Positions 22,700 through 33,945 of a DNA stretch of 64,000 nucleotides are shown here, in pieces. The notes under the pieces were generated by a model. That model did no database searches, was not told where the DNA came from, and worked only from the letters and a program-made list of their open reading frames with translations. Position numbers and translations under genes: made by a program. This DNA is from Cryptomeria japonica (taxonomy: Eukaryota; Streptophyta; Pinopsida; Cupressales; Cupressaceae): positions 719,405,867-719,469,866 of the forward strand of contig NC_081413.1 of assembly GCF_030272615.1 (NCBI RefSeq). The letters are read 5' to 3'. Position 1 is the stretch's first letter. Each line of letters starts with the position of its first letter.

Positions 22700-25600
22700 A
22701 ATTTCACCTTAAGGTTTGTAACCGGTTGGTTACAATCTGAAATATATCAGCCAAAACCAAATTTAAATTATGCATGAATATGTTGCTATCATTCATGGTT
22801 GCCTTAGTTCATTGGATCATGCCGGTGAGATGCATATGCTCCTCTGGTGATATTTCCCCTTGAATTAATGCCTTTCAGATCTCATTTGTCAGAGAGATAA
22901 GGTTATCCAGTTTAGGACTAAGTTTATACTTCAGCTCTCTGGCATTTTCTTTGATCCTTGCTTTTTCCTTCTCAAATTTCTCCAACTTTTCCTCAAATCC
23001 TGCTATTTCTTGCTCAATAACTGATATAGGTTCAGATGAACCAATAATGTTATTAGCTATATCATCAATTTCCTTTTGTACTCTGCTTATTTCTTTCTCA
23101 ATGTCCTTGGTCAACAGATGTGGCTTGCATGTTTCTCTATACAGTTCCTTATACTCCAAAATTGTTTTATTTAGTGTCCGTAAAAGTGTGTTGGTGTGCT
23201 CAATGCACTTCTTTATTGTCTCCTCAAAGAATTTTTCCTTTTCTTTTTCCATTTTCTCTTTGAATGTATCCTCGTTTACTTTATTAGTTGTTATTATATT
23301 TCCAGCAATAAATTTAGACAATGTGTCGAACTGACCTAAAGAATCCTTTACATTATCTACATTGCATTTTGGTGCAATCATCTTAAGAATAGGTAGTGTA
23401 TCATCAATTGCCTTGTAGGCCAATCCATTACATCCAGTTATCTTCTTAATTGAGTCCAGAAGTACCTCTGTCACATTAGTAGGTCTGAATTCTAATGTCT
23501 GACCAATTGCCTTTATTATTTCAGTGCTTCCAGTGTTAGTAACCAATTTGCTTGTAACAACTTTCGGTGGATCAGTCTGAGTTTGTGTTTCAACCTGTAG
23601 TGGTTTGGGTTTCTCAATGATTACCAGTTTCACTATCTTAGTATGTACCTATGCCTCTGTCGGTTGCTCTGTTGGTTTCTTTATGTTATCAGCTTTCGGT
23701 ATCTCTGTCTTTGTCGGCTTCTCAGTGCCAGCATCTAAACTTCCACTATTCATTTCACTATCCAAAGGTTGCTTTGTGTGCTCTATTTGTATCTCAACCT
23801 CAACATTTTCAGCTGGTTGCTTAGCAATGTTTCCACTACTAGCAATATCATCTTGTACCTCTGTGTTGTCCTTGTCCATAATAATGTTCACTTCCTGAGT
23901 ATCAACATTCATGGTGAATAGAATTTCTGATTCAAGGTTAGTGTCATCATGTGTTATGTCCACATTTTCAGTAGTCAGTGTAGTATCAACATGTATCAGT
24001 ATAGTATCCAAGGGTGGTGGTAAGTTGTCAATTATTTTGATGTTTGGTATTCCACCAACTTTACCTTTCCCTTTGTCCTTGTCCTTTTGATAGACTTTGA
24101 ATGTTTTCTTCGGTCGGTTTAATTCTTCTTGTTTTTCATTTTCTACAAAAAAGATATCCCATTTGTCAGTTGTTTCCTTTGCAAGCTCATTTACTCTACC
24201 AACCATTAGGCTTACTTGCCAGTGACCGCTAGCAAAAACTGATATGTTAGCTTCACAAATTAATTTATCAATCACCTCTTTCGAGTTAACTGGATGTACA
24301 GCTAAAAATTTTCAACCTTAAGTTTATTATCTAACTCCAGTACTACAATCTTCTTTGCATCTAACCTTCTATATAGATCATTTGGTAAATCATCTATAAC
24401 TTCAATTAACACTTTCTTATAGATGTCCAGATGTAGAATAATGTTGTTTTTAATACTTTCCTTTTCTGCATAAGTGAATGTGTTATACAACTTGTTCACA
24501 TTAGCCAAGTTACCATCATCAGTGATTCCATTTAGTAAGTTATCCAAAGGTGGTATCACCTGTTTTTGTTTCTTCTTGGGTGTCAACTTCTTTGTTGGTT
24601 GTCTTACTGCTTGTTGCTTCTTTCTCAGAGTTCTTGTTTTCTTGGGTGGAGGAGAGGGTACCAGTGAAGGTTTTCTCTTCCTATCAACTCTCTTAAACTC
24701 AGTAGGTATCTCATTATCAGATGATGTGTCAACTAGTGAGATATGTGCCTCTAGTTGTAATCCTTCTAGTTCACTTTCCTTTATTCCAGTAAGGTTCAAA
24801 ACATTTTCTTTTATTTCCTTTACTTGTTTTGATGCACTCCTTATGTACTTTTCTCTTTTCTTCCTTTGTTTTAGTGTTTGTACACCACTCTCAATTGATT
24901 ATGCACTACTAAAAACTTTTTCTGCAGGTTCTCTAGGTGCTTTCAATAGGGATTTAGCATAAGTCTCAATAATATTTACATCAGCCTCATACCCCATTTC
25001 AATTACCCATACAGTTCTGGAAGAACTTCTTCCATCCAAATTTCATCTTTCTTAATCACAAAACAGATTTCCTTTTCATATTTATCTACAATACTTTGTG
25101 GTAGTCTCTCTTTGTTTTCCATTTTGGCTTGGAAAGATTTGAAATACTCAGTTATATTGTTTTCCCTAGCAGTACCCATGCTGGTGAAGGCTTCTTGCAA
25201 TTGTTTGCGTACTAGTATGTCATATCCAAAATCTTTTGTCCAATATCGGGGATTTCTTTTGAGAAATACAACATAAGACATACCAAAAGATTACCAAAAT
25301 GAAATATCCCTTTCTTATCTCCTTTTATCTTTTTCAAGTTATTTACAAGTTCATCCTTGAGCCATTCACACACATCTTTTTTTCCATCATTATTTACCAT
25401 ATCATAAGCACTTTTAATGTAAAGACTAGAAATTGAGTTAAGTCAGTTTGCATGTGTGGTCTTATAGCCTAAAATCATACTTATGAATCTCACATTGATA
25501 TCCTTGATGTCATTTACTCTCAGAGATCTACTATCAGATGTTGCGCCAGTTAAGGTCAAGACTGTGTTGTTAGGTACCTTCTTTGTCTTGTCTAGTCTAC

Positions 25601-26041
25601 TGCTAGTAGAGGGGAAACCTGTCACTGCCCTAATTGCTTGCCGAGTGAATTTGCAGACTGAATCTAACCAAAGAAATTCTTCATGTGCCCTACTTAGGAC
25701 AATTCTCACTACCTCCTCTAGAAATTTAGGGATGTTCAATATTTCTACAAAACCTAAGGTCTCAATAACCTTGTGCTCAGGTTTGACATTTTCATTTTCA
25801 TCTAAATTATGGTTTTAAACATCTTTAATATTTCCACAGAACCTAATTCTTCAATATTACAATGAATATAAATTCTAGGGTCTTCAGCATAAGCTACACC
25901 TTTAGGAATTTTTGAAAATGTGCATATGGAATCATCTTGCTTAGCTATCTCAAGAATAATTTTTGAAACAGACCTAGGGCATTTTACAATTTCCACAACA
26001 GTAGGGTTTGCAATAAATTCGGGAGCAAAATATGAAATCAT
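22700..26041 (-). pseudogene. B ORF2: homologue of A ORF2, frameshifted
   Basis: It starts at ATG 26041 (MISYFAPEFIANPTVVEIV). Segments follow in the order of A: 25739-25443 (VTGFPSTSSRLDKTKKVPN), 25400-25003 (KSAYDMVNN, IVDKYEKEICFVIKKDEIW), and 24799-24302 (basic stretch PPKKTRTLRKKQQ). Then come 24275-23649 (acidic, Thr-rich) and 23633-22875 (coiled coil, EKLEKFEKEKARIKENAREL). Reading changes frame at least four times, near 25800, 25290, 24950 and 24290, and stops occur. It is therefore more damaged than A ORF2, but the breaks fall at different places. B keeps Trp at A's TAG 1599. I do not recognise the function; the C-terminal third suggests self-association. Confidence 0.75.
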
Positions 26042-26316
26042 TTGAAAAATACCTTAATTTGCCTAATAATGTTTGAGTGTTTGAAAGAAATTGCTTCACT
26101 TCTTTGCCTTGAATGCCTTCGCTCAGATTTTTGTGCTCTTTGCTAGTTTGAATGCTCGATGGATCAAAAAAGAGGGAAAACCGATGATTTATAATGACTT
26201 TTCATTCAACAACCACAATAAATGCTCGCCAGTTAAGTGAAAACTTAACACATCTGCCCGTAAAGAAGAAATCTGCATAGTATTCAACTTGTTGCAATAC
26301 CCCCAAGGGTTACTTG
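26042..26316 (-). other. B spacer between ORF1 and ORF2
   Basis: About 275 bp without coding sequence, matching the corresponding spacer in A. How ORF2 would be translated is unclear; a spliced or subgenomic RNA is one option. Confidence 0.5.
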
Positions 26317-27428
26317 TTACTTGGATGAAGAATCTACTGCTGGTGGAGTAATACTCTGTTCTACCAGTGAAGGAATAGTCTCATCAACATTCTCATCTAT
26401 CTTTCTAATCCATTGTTTTAAAAATTCTTGCTTTACCTCATCAACCTTTTCTTTTCCTTTCAAACTGGTCCTTTATTGTTTGCCGATGAAGTCTTGCTTC
26501 TACAAAATTTTGCAATATGTCCAATCTTGTTACAAGCATAACAAGTCACACTATTCTTCTGAATAGCCTTTCCATATCCTATGTCGGTTTGTGTTCTGCA
26601 TTGATTAGATAAGTTCCCAAATCTTCCACAAACATAACATCTTACATTCATTCTACATTTTTTTGAATTATGACCAGCTTTGTTGCATTTGGAACATTGA
26701 CTGGTGGGAGAATTAGTGTTCTGATTGTTTCTAGATCTACACTGATTTGCTCTATTACCATACTTATTATAGTTAAAGCATTTCCCACTAAATTTGTAAG
26801 CATTAGGTTGTCTTGCCGGTTTACTGTGATCATGATTGTTTTCAGTACCAGAACTTTCACCAACTTCAAATACAAGTCCATTAGTATCTCCATTAGGTTT
26901 CTGACTTTTCAGCATATCATCAAGTTCTTCTGAACTTCTCTTGAATTTCTCTTTATGTTGATTTACAGTAGCCAACTCATTTTCCAGAATTCCCATCTGT
27001 CTCATAAGTTCAGTTTTATCTTATTGCATGTGAATCAGATTTGTCTTTAACATATCATTTTCATGACTGAGTCTTAGATTTTCATTTCTAGCATCATTGA
27101 GTCTCCTAGTTAAGTCATCTTCATTCTTCTTTCTATCTTCAATGTCTTTAAAAAACCTCATAGTCATATCTTGCATTTCATTCCTCATAGTCATGTTTTC
27201 CTGCCTCAATTTGTTCACAAGTTCATTAAGAGTTTCCTTTTCATCATTATTATTCTGCATCTTCTCATGAAGTTCTTTCCTTTTATTTCTAGCAGTGGTA
27301 AGATTCTCCTGCAGTCCTTGAATAAATTCCTATGCAGTCCTTAGATCATCTTCAAGTTTGATATTCTTCAACTTCTCTGAATCATAGTCTACAAGAGCTC
27401 CTTCCAATTTCTTTCTTAAGTTCTCCAT
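26317..27428 (-). pseudogene. B ORF1: coiled-coil and multi-CCHC zinc-knuckle protein
   Basis: ATG at 27428-27426 (MENLRKKLEGALVDYDSEKL) lies soon after the PBS. Residues about 1-160 are a charged coiled coil with heptad-like Leu/Met (LRQENMTMRNEMQDMTMRF). Four knuckles follow at about 26805-26490: CFNYNKYGNRANQC (two positions altered), CSKCNKAGHNSKKC (perfect CX2CX4HX4C), CYVCGRFGNLSNQC (His to Asn) and CYACNKIGHIAKFC (perfect). Only two nonsense codons interrupt the main frame, which ends at 26460. A Lys/Glu-rich tail continues in another frame to 26317, with the same frame break as in A. Unlike a Copia gag it lacks a UBN2 capsid region, so it resembles only the C-terminal half of a Sirevirus-type gag. 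Confidence 0.82.
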
Positions 27429-27484
27429 CTGTACCGGTGTCAAAATCTTCCTCAAGTTGTTAGGCTTTTAAAAATAGAGGACTA

Positions 27485-27499
27485 GGCTCTGATAACAAT
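27485..27499 (-). other. Primer-binding site of element B
   Basis: The minus strand reads ATTGTTATCAGAGCC next to the 5' LTR end, a one-base variant of the initiator tRNA-Met complement TTGGTATCAGAGCC. Confidence 0.85.
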
Positions 27500-28284
27500 T
27501 GTTAGGATTGATGATAGTCCCAAAGATACTAAGAGGGGGGGGGGGTGAATCAGTATCTAACCAGTTTACAGCATATTTAACCTTATTAAGTATTTTGCAT
27601 TCCAAAATAGTGTACCAGTAAATAAGAATTAATGCAGTAAACAGAAACAATAATGACAACATAGAAAACACATCATAACACAAGATGTTTAATGAGGAAA
27701 CCCGGTGTGGGAAAAACCTCGATAGGATTTGTGACCCACAATATTCACTCACTGGCCAATGAATAAATATTACTTACAATGAGGGGCCTGCACATGCAGG
27801 AAGGCCAACTACCTAGAGCTCACTGCTCAATCTACAAAATGGATTATGAAAATCCAATACAATGTACTGCTTTAAATCAGCATCAACTATGTCAGGTTCA
27901 GTACTAGTTTAAGCTCATACTATAACCATAAACCTTATACAAAATCTGCCCTTATTATTTTCTCATTCCTATCTCATCTCCTATTCCATCCTATATGTCA
28001 TCTATATGAAAATGATTTACAATATCTCATACATATATGAGTCTATTACAATATGCCATGTTGGCTTTACAAAAGATATTTACAATTAAATACAATAAAT
28101 AAAAGTTTATTCCTATCGGCTGGGGTGCTGGTATACATTGTTACTGCTATCGGTGAAGTGTCTGCCAGTGCCAGTGCCTGCCGGTGTCTTTACCAGATGA
28201 TGCTAGGTGGTTTCCAGAAGGTTGCCGGTAGGTTGCCATCAATGACAACACCATCATTTCTCACTAGAGTCTATAATGCCAACA
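27500..28284 (-). repeat. 5' LTR of element B (785 bp)
   Basis: It begins TGTTGGCATTATAGACTC and ends ATCCTAACA on the minus strand. It has the hairpin CCTGCATGTGCAGG at 27787-27800, GGTTTTTCCCAC near 27707-27718 (complement) and a run of 10 or more G on the plus strand at 27534. Confidence 0.93.
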
Positions 28285-28289
28285 TATTC

Positions 28290-29283
28290 TTGCTTCTCCA
28301 ATACCTTGCAATGTGGCTTGGCTTGTTGCATGTGTGACAAACAATATTTCTATATATAGGTCTAAAATTCATCTGATTTGGTCTCTTCCTGCATTGGTTA
28401 GAGATATGTCAAAACATCTCTTATTTTGAAAGTTATTCATCATTCTACACATGTTTGACTTGTGACCAAAATTGTTGCATTTGAAACATTGACGGGTAAA
28501 GGTAGGAATATTGTTCATCATGATATTCATTATTCCATTATTCATCCTACTTCTGCACTGATTTTCCATATGACTGAATCTATTGCAAGTATAACATCTA
28601 CCATTGAATTTATAAGCATTAGGTTTTCTTACCAGAGGATTCTTTCTCTTCTAATGATTAGGCTTTGCATTGCTCTATCTAGAACCAAAGGATTCTCCTT
28701 TCTCATATCCAATTCCCCTTGTGTCCTTCCCATGTCTCTGATTTTCTAGCATCTCATCAAACCTTTCTAAGCTATGATTAAATTTGTCATTATATTCATT
28801 TGTAGTAACAAGTTCATCTCTTAAGGCAACAATCTATCTTTCAAGTTCTTGTCCATCATTCCTTGGTTGCATCAAATCAAGCTTCAACTAATCGTTCTCA
28901 TAGGTAAGTCTGTAGCATTAATCTAATTTGTCTTTCAATGATTGAGTCAAACATTCTTCATTCTTCTTCTGGTCTTCAATATCCTTAGTCAGCTTCATCA
29001 CATTGGATTGCTTCTCATTTTTCAATACAACATTCTCTCTAGCAAGCTTTTCACATTCATCAATTTTTCTTTGGTCTTCAATGCTTTGCTCTTATTTCTC
29101 CTTTAGCTTGTCCATTAGCTCTTTCCTCTTGTCTCTTAAATCCTTAATGAAGTCTTCAGCTGCACTCGAGTTTCTCTTTAAGGAACTTATTTCATTTCTT
29201 GTTGCATCAAGATCCTCAAGTGCCACACAAAGTTGCCTTTGCAAATCGGAATCCATTGATTCAATCTCCGAGACCTTCATCAA
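28290..29283 (-). pseudogene. C ORF1: coiled-coil and zinc-knuckle protein, main part
   Basis: The start is near ATG 29280 (MKVSEIESMDSDLQRQL). A long coiled coil follows (EEISSLKRN-like, RDKRKELMDKLKEK) and then knuckles CYTCNRFSHMENQC, CFKCNNFGHKSNMC and, in another frame near 28325-28290, CHTCNKPSHIARYW (last Cys lost). B is inserted three residues after this last knuckle. Layout and motif order match B ORF1, with low identity in the coiled coil. Stops and at least one frameshift are present. It is probably an RNA-binding structural protein. Confidence 0.75.
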
Positions 29284-29310
29284 GCGGTTAGGATTCCTTG
29301 GAGGAATTAG

Positions 29311-29323
29311 TCTCCGATATCAA
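29311..29323 (-). other. Primer-binding site of element C (mutated)
   Basis: The minus strand reads TTGATATCGGAGA; two substitutions and a changed end separate it from TTGGTATCAGAGC. It lies one base inside the LTR end at 29325. Confidence 0.7.
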
Positions 29324-29324
29324 T

Positions 29325-30361
29325 TTTTGGAATCAATGAACACTAAGAGGGGAGGGTGAATCAATGATCTACAAATTTCAAACTTGTTATGCTTATTCTT
29401 CAACCACCAGATGAATTGCAAAGAAAGCAAAGTGCAGAAACATAAAACAAGTAACCATGCAACCATAACACCAAGATTTTTACGTGGAAACCTAAATGGG
29501 AAAAACCATGGTGGGATTTGAACCCACAAAAATATTCCACTATGGCCAATAGAAAACCAATATTACATAAGGGGAATGCACTTGTATTCAGGCACACTGC
29601 CTAGAGCTCACTGCTCAAGTTACAAAAATAGGGAAACAACCCCAAAGGAAGGCTCACTTCCTTAAAAGAGATTAAAAATTGATTACAATAAGGAGTGAAC
29701 TAGAAAATAGCATCTGATTATGCCAAAAATCAATTCTGGTTAAGCACAAAATGATTTGTTGTGACTGATCCACTTATCTTCTCTGCAACTGCTCATTGGA
29801 TCTTAAAAAATTAGGATGTGCATGTGAAACTGCACTCAATCACTCAAAAATATTCTCACATCATGTCACACACCAAAGACATTATCCAAATTGGTCTTAT
29901 ATATCCGCACATATAAAATTAATCTTCCACAAGTTGGCTTCACCAAAATATGAAAATATGAGACGTGTAGCTGCAAGTCAATTTCAATATTCACAAAAAA
30001 CTTATATTGGACCTAAAGCATATTATCCCAAGCTTCCTATAGGACTCACATATCATCCTAGATATATTTCCAATCACCTAAATCTAATTAATGAATCCAG
30101 TCACACATTACACCATCAAATACAAGAAAATACTCAGTTTCACTGCTCTACTGGATACCAAATCTTCAAACAAGTGTAAGAGTCAATACCAGAGGTTGGA
30201 TTTGCATGATAATATCCTTCAAATATTCAAACAACTACCCCTATTCATTGAAACCAAAATATGCTTCACCAAAAGTGAGAAAAATCACAAAACTATGCAT
30301 TGAGCATCACCGAGTAAACTGATATCAGAAGACATACTCAAGATAACTTGCTAACCAAAAT
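29325..30361 (-). repeat. 5' LTR of element C, main part (3' portion)
   Basis: It ends ...GATTCCAAAA beside the PBS and contains the C-run end, GGTTTTTCCC (complement of 29498-29507) followed by GGTTTCCACGTAAAAATC. The AGGCA-GTG-TGCCT hairpin is at 29590-29602. Its first about 122 bp are at 38475-38596, separated by D. Confidence 0.7.
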
Positions 30362-32809
30362 TGTTAGACATAAGATACCACTGAGGGGGGGGGTGAATCA
30401 ATGGTTTCCAATTACTTCACCCTTAAGCTCCTAAGTATGTGTACCGGTTAACATCCTAATACTTAGTAGGCTTGCTGATAAGATAAGCCAAGACAATGCA
30501 ATGCAAGCATACACAAGGGCACATCACATGACAATAGTATATAGGAGGAAAACCCAAGATGGGAAAAACCTCAGTGAGAAATGTTGCAAGAGTCTACTAC
30601 TCCAATCTAGCCTCACAATGGAAATCTCATTACAATATTTAGGGCACCAACCCAAGGAGCACCAACCCCTGATTTAGGGTACCAACCCAAGGAGAACCAA
30701 CCCCTGCATCGAGCTCCAACTCAGTGATATTCAATAAAGATAATCAATTAAAAAAGTAATAGCCTTGTTACAAATGAAATTTGTAACTCTTCTGTAAATC
30801 TCTTCATCAGATCTTCTATCCAAATCACTGTTGGTTTTCTACTCACCCTCTCACTATTTCAGCCTTATCTCCTATTGCAACCTTACCGGTTCAACCTCTT
30901 CTTCTTCTTTGTCAATTCTAATCTCTTCTGGTTCTCTTTCCTCTCTATTACACTACTTCTTATCACCATCGGTCTTCTTCACTTAGTCAGATATCCACTA
31001 TTTGATTACTATTGGTTCTCATCTTATCAGTTCTCTTCTCTTTCTCCCTATGCTCTTCTCTTTTCTGCAATCCTCTTTTCCTCTTCTCTATTGGTTCAGT
31101 CACCACCGATATACTCCTTTCTCAGACTCAATGGCAGACTTCCAGTTGCCACACTATTGCCGATTGAAATCTTCAACCCTGTTTTCTCTCACACTCAATC
31201 TCTTCTTCTTCTTCTTGTTGGGCACTTGACTAATTTCCATTCTTCACCAATAGCACCATACTATCATTCAGTAGCACCTTTCATTGATTCTGACTTGCAT
31301 ATTTATAAACAAATCTTCCCACGAAAAACCAATTCAAACTTCAGGCAGTTAGGGTTTCTTCATCGACCTCATGGCAAACCAAATCTAATCAAATCTCATC
31401 AAATCTGATCTCCTTGATTGATGATTTGCAACTCATCAATTGACATGTCATGCCATCCAGAACATGCCATCATTATTTAGCAATCTGCATTTGATTTGTC
31501 GACAAATCTCTTGGTCGATCACCAAGAATGGTTTGGCAATTTCCTTCACCTACTTCAATATGCCCAATCAGTCTATCCTAGATCTTTGTTGTCCATTTGA
31601 CCTTGAGCTGTAAACCTTTGCTACACATCCCATAAATTATGCAGTTGATATAAATGTTGACCTGTCACCTTCGACCTCATCAACAACACTTTCATTGACT
31701 TGTGCATGCATGCCACTTCACCTCCACATGGCCCCTTTGTCGACATCCACCTTTGCTAGGTTGGTTATGTCAGTTTGGATAGGATCACAAAACTAATCAC
31801 ACAACCAGGTTCATCTGCCAATTCACAAACCCTGTTGGTTATACCCTAACTGGTTTGTCATCAACCTTCCACCTTTCTTCTCTTCTGGTGGAACACCTTC
31901 ACCAGTTATCACTCTTGCCAAAACACTTCATGCACCTTGTCATCATTATCGGTGGACATACTTAGCGGTAAACACCTTGATGACATGATGTCATCAACCT
32001 TCAACTGCCTCCTTCTATCTCCATCTATGGCAACACCTTTCTTCACCATTGAACCAATTTTTCTATTAACATGTTTGTCAAAGTGACAAAAATATCCTTC
32101 CTCCTCTGTACCGGCAACTCATTATGTATTCCAAGCTGATTTGGTGCACATCATTGATCTCATACACCTAAGGCAACTTAGTGTTTCACTAGTTCATCCA
32201 GTGTGAGCCTTCAATCACTTTTGTTTAACTCTATTGTCTTATCTCCAAGAATTATAATGCATTTCGTGCATAATAGGAGATAAGCTTTACTTACTGGTGG
32301 GAGTGGATCCTTGTCATCTGCATCCTGCAATGGACCAATGTGGCTTCCCTATTTGAGCAACATATCTTTAAATAGGCACATGTGATCTAGTTGAGCACAT
32401 TCACTATCAAGAAACTCTTCATTTCATAACTGCATATTTATCCGGTGGGAGTCCTATTGTTTCACAACCACACAACATGCCGATGGCCTGCACAAACTTC
32501 ACTTCCAGTGATGTGAATTAGATAACATTCCCCCTCTTCATCACAATCAATAGCCCAACATCTTTCTCTCTTGTTAGTTGGTAACAATGCACTACCAACA
32601 TGTCACTTATTGGTCTGAAGACCTTATGTCTTCAACACAAGTCAACATTAACTTGTGTATTAGTAACTCCAATGGCCACTATGCAAGATGACCTTCTCTT
32701 CCTTGCTAGTAACACAACTAGTATTCATCAATGCCAACACTATCCATCAATATCCCATACCATTTGCCATCTTATACCAGTTGACATAAATGACAACTCA
32801 ATGCCAACA
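30362..32809 (-). repeat. 3' LTR of element D (2,448 bp)
   Basis: The minus strand begins TGTTGGCATTGAG at 32809 and ends ...CTTATGTCTAACA at 30362. It carries GGTTTTTCCC (complement of 30561-30570). A long strand-asymmetric stretch is CT-rich on plus, GA-rich on minus, at 30880-31230, with (CTT)n near 31199. The open frames there are composition artefacts. Confidence 0.9.
30641..30710 (-). repeat. 35-bp direct duplication present only in the 3' LTR of D
   Basis: Two 35-bp copies start at 30641 and 30676 (AGGGCACCAACCCAAGGAGC and AGGGTACCAACCCAAGGAGA). The corresponding place in the 5' LTR (about 36342) has one copy. The copies differ at several bases. Confidence 0.75.
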
Positions 32810-32822
32810 ATCTCCCCCTTTG
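32810..32822 (-). other. Polypurine tract of element D
   Basis: The minus strand reads CCAAAGGGGGAGATT across this position, directly before the TGTTGG LTR start, nearly identical to the tract of B. Confidence 0.85.
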
Positions 32823-33945
32823 GCATTGATGTCAACACATGTAGTATCCAGTGTACTACAGAATCTCTCTCCCCCTTCGACAAAAATGGCAAAGGGCAGT
32901 GTTAGGATATTTCCTCCTCCTTGTGTCTATCAGGCACTGACATGGTTTTCTCTCTCCCATTTTCTCTACCAGATGCTTTTCCTCCTTCGACCATCATACA
33001 TTGCATCCTCTCAATTCATAGGAAAATTTGAAACAGAGGAATCATACACCAGTCATCGGTCAAACTGCAACACTCCCATCTGGTACCGATTGTTCTTAAG
33101 AATCAAATGTGATTGTACTATGAGTGATACCAATTGGAAAAGTAGATACCCATAATCATGAAATTCTCTTGGCCATTCCTACAACAATTTCCATCTTTTG
33201 TAGTTGATGCAGCTAGTACACCCATAATTTCAAGCATGTCAGTTCTACACCGTGAGCACTTGAATTCCCCCTGAGTCATACATCTCAGGACCTCATTGCC
33301 TGTTAGGTTCAAAATCAGAGCTCCAATTTGCACCACATACGGGTTGAGCTGTGCATATGAGATCAACTGGTGATCTTTCAACTCCATTATATCTACCATA
33401 GCATATGACATGATCCTAGATGTACACAATGCCATACAATATCACTATCATTCCATATATCAAACCAGTTAGCCCAAAAAGATGCATGCATACAAGATCA
33501 ATTACTGGGCCACCATATGTCATTCAAGTCTTCATCAACACCACCTAAGACATAAACTCCTCATTCCATACTATCAGAGTTAGTGCAATGATCTTAGACC
33601 TCATTGTCATACATAACCTACACTACCGATTAGTATACTTACCAGTAACCTACTGTGCATACCGGTTCCTACATCGGTCCATCATTTCTACCCGAGTACC
33701 TTTCTCTAACTCCTAACATCTTGTGTCAATTTTCTTTTGATCTAGATTGTGGCCATCCATTGACACATGTAGAAATGATCCATCTCTCATCTATAGGTGT
33801 GTAGCCAAGGAAACCACTACACACACTTATCTTCTCATTTCCTTCCTTCATATTGACAATAACTTGTTCCTCTATTTGTCCTCTTCCACTGAGGGGGTGA
33901 ATGATAAGGTTAGTGTACTACTCCTCCTAAGGTCCTGTGTCTCCT
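32823..33945 (-). other. D interior downstream of gag, no recognised gene
   Basis: About 1.1 kb. The longest minus-strand frame (33435-33118, 105 codons) contains a CSRC pair but matches nothing I recognise. No pol motif is visible. It is probably a decayed coding remnant or 3' untranslated region. Confidence 0.4.

Larger units (their letters stand above)
21726..28284 (-). mobile_element. Element B: complete pol-less LTR retrotransposon with TSD TATTC
   Basis: This is the type copy of the A/B family. It has 5' LTR 28284-27500, PBS, ORF1, spacer, ORF2, polypurine tract and 3' LTR 22499-21726. A 5-bp TSD TATTC is at 21721-21725 and 28285-28289. The total is 6,559 bp. LTRs differ by several percent by eye, so it is not recent. 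The 5-kb interior encodes only ORF1 and ORF2; no retropepsin DSG/DTG, HHCC, DDE, YXDD or RNase H signature is visible. It must have moved using enzymes in trans. It is inserted in the zinc-knuckle region of ORF1 of related element C. Confidence 0.93.

Noticed and set aside
29510-29530. Possible tRNA gene or Pol III B box (complement reads GGTTCAAATCCCACC) in the C LTR
   Set aside because: No cloverleaf or A box is nearby, and the corresponding place in B, E and I does not keep the B-box consensus; it is part of the conserved LTR block.
30875-31408. Long plus-strand frame, Leu/Phe/Ser-rich, membrane-like (and its partner at 36538-37026)
   Set aside because: It lies antisense to D in the CT-rich part of its LTR; the hydrophobic appearance comes from CTT/TTC composition.
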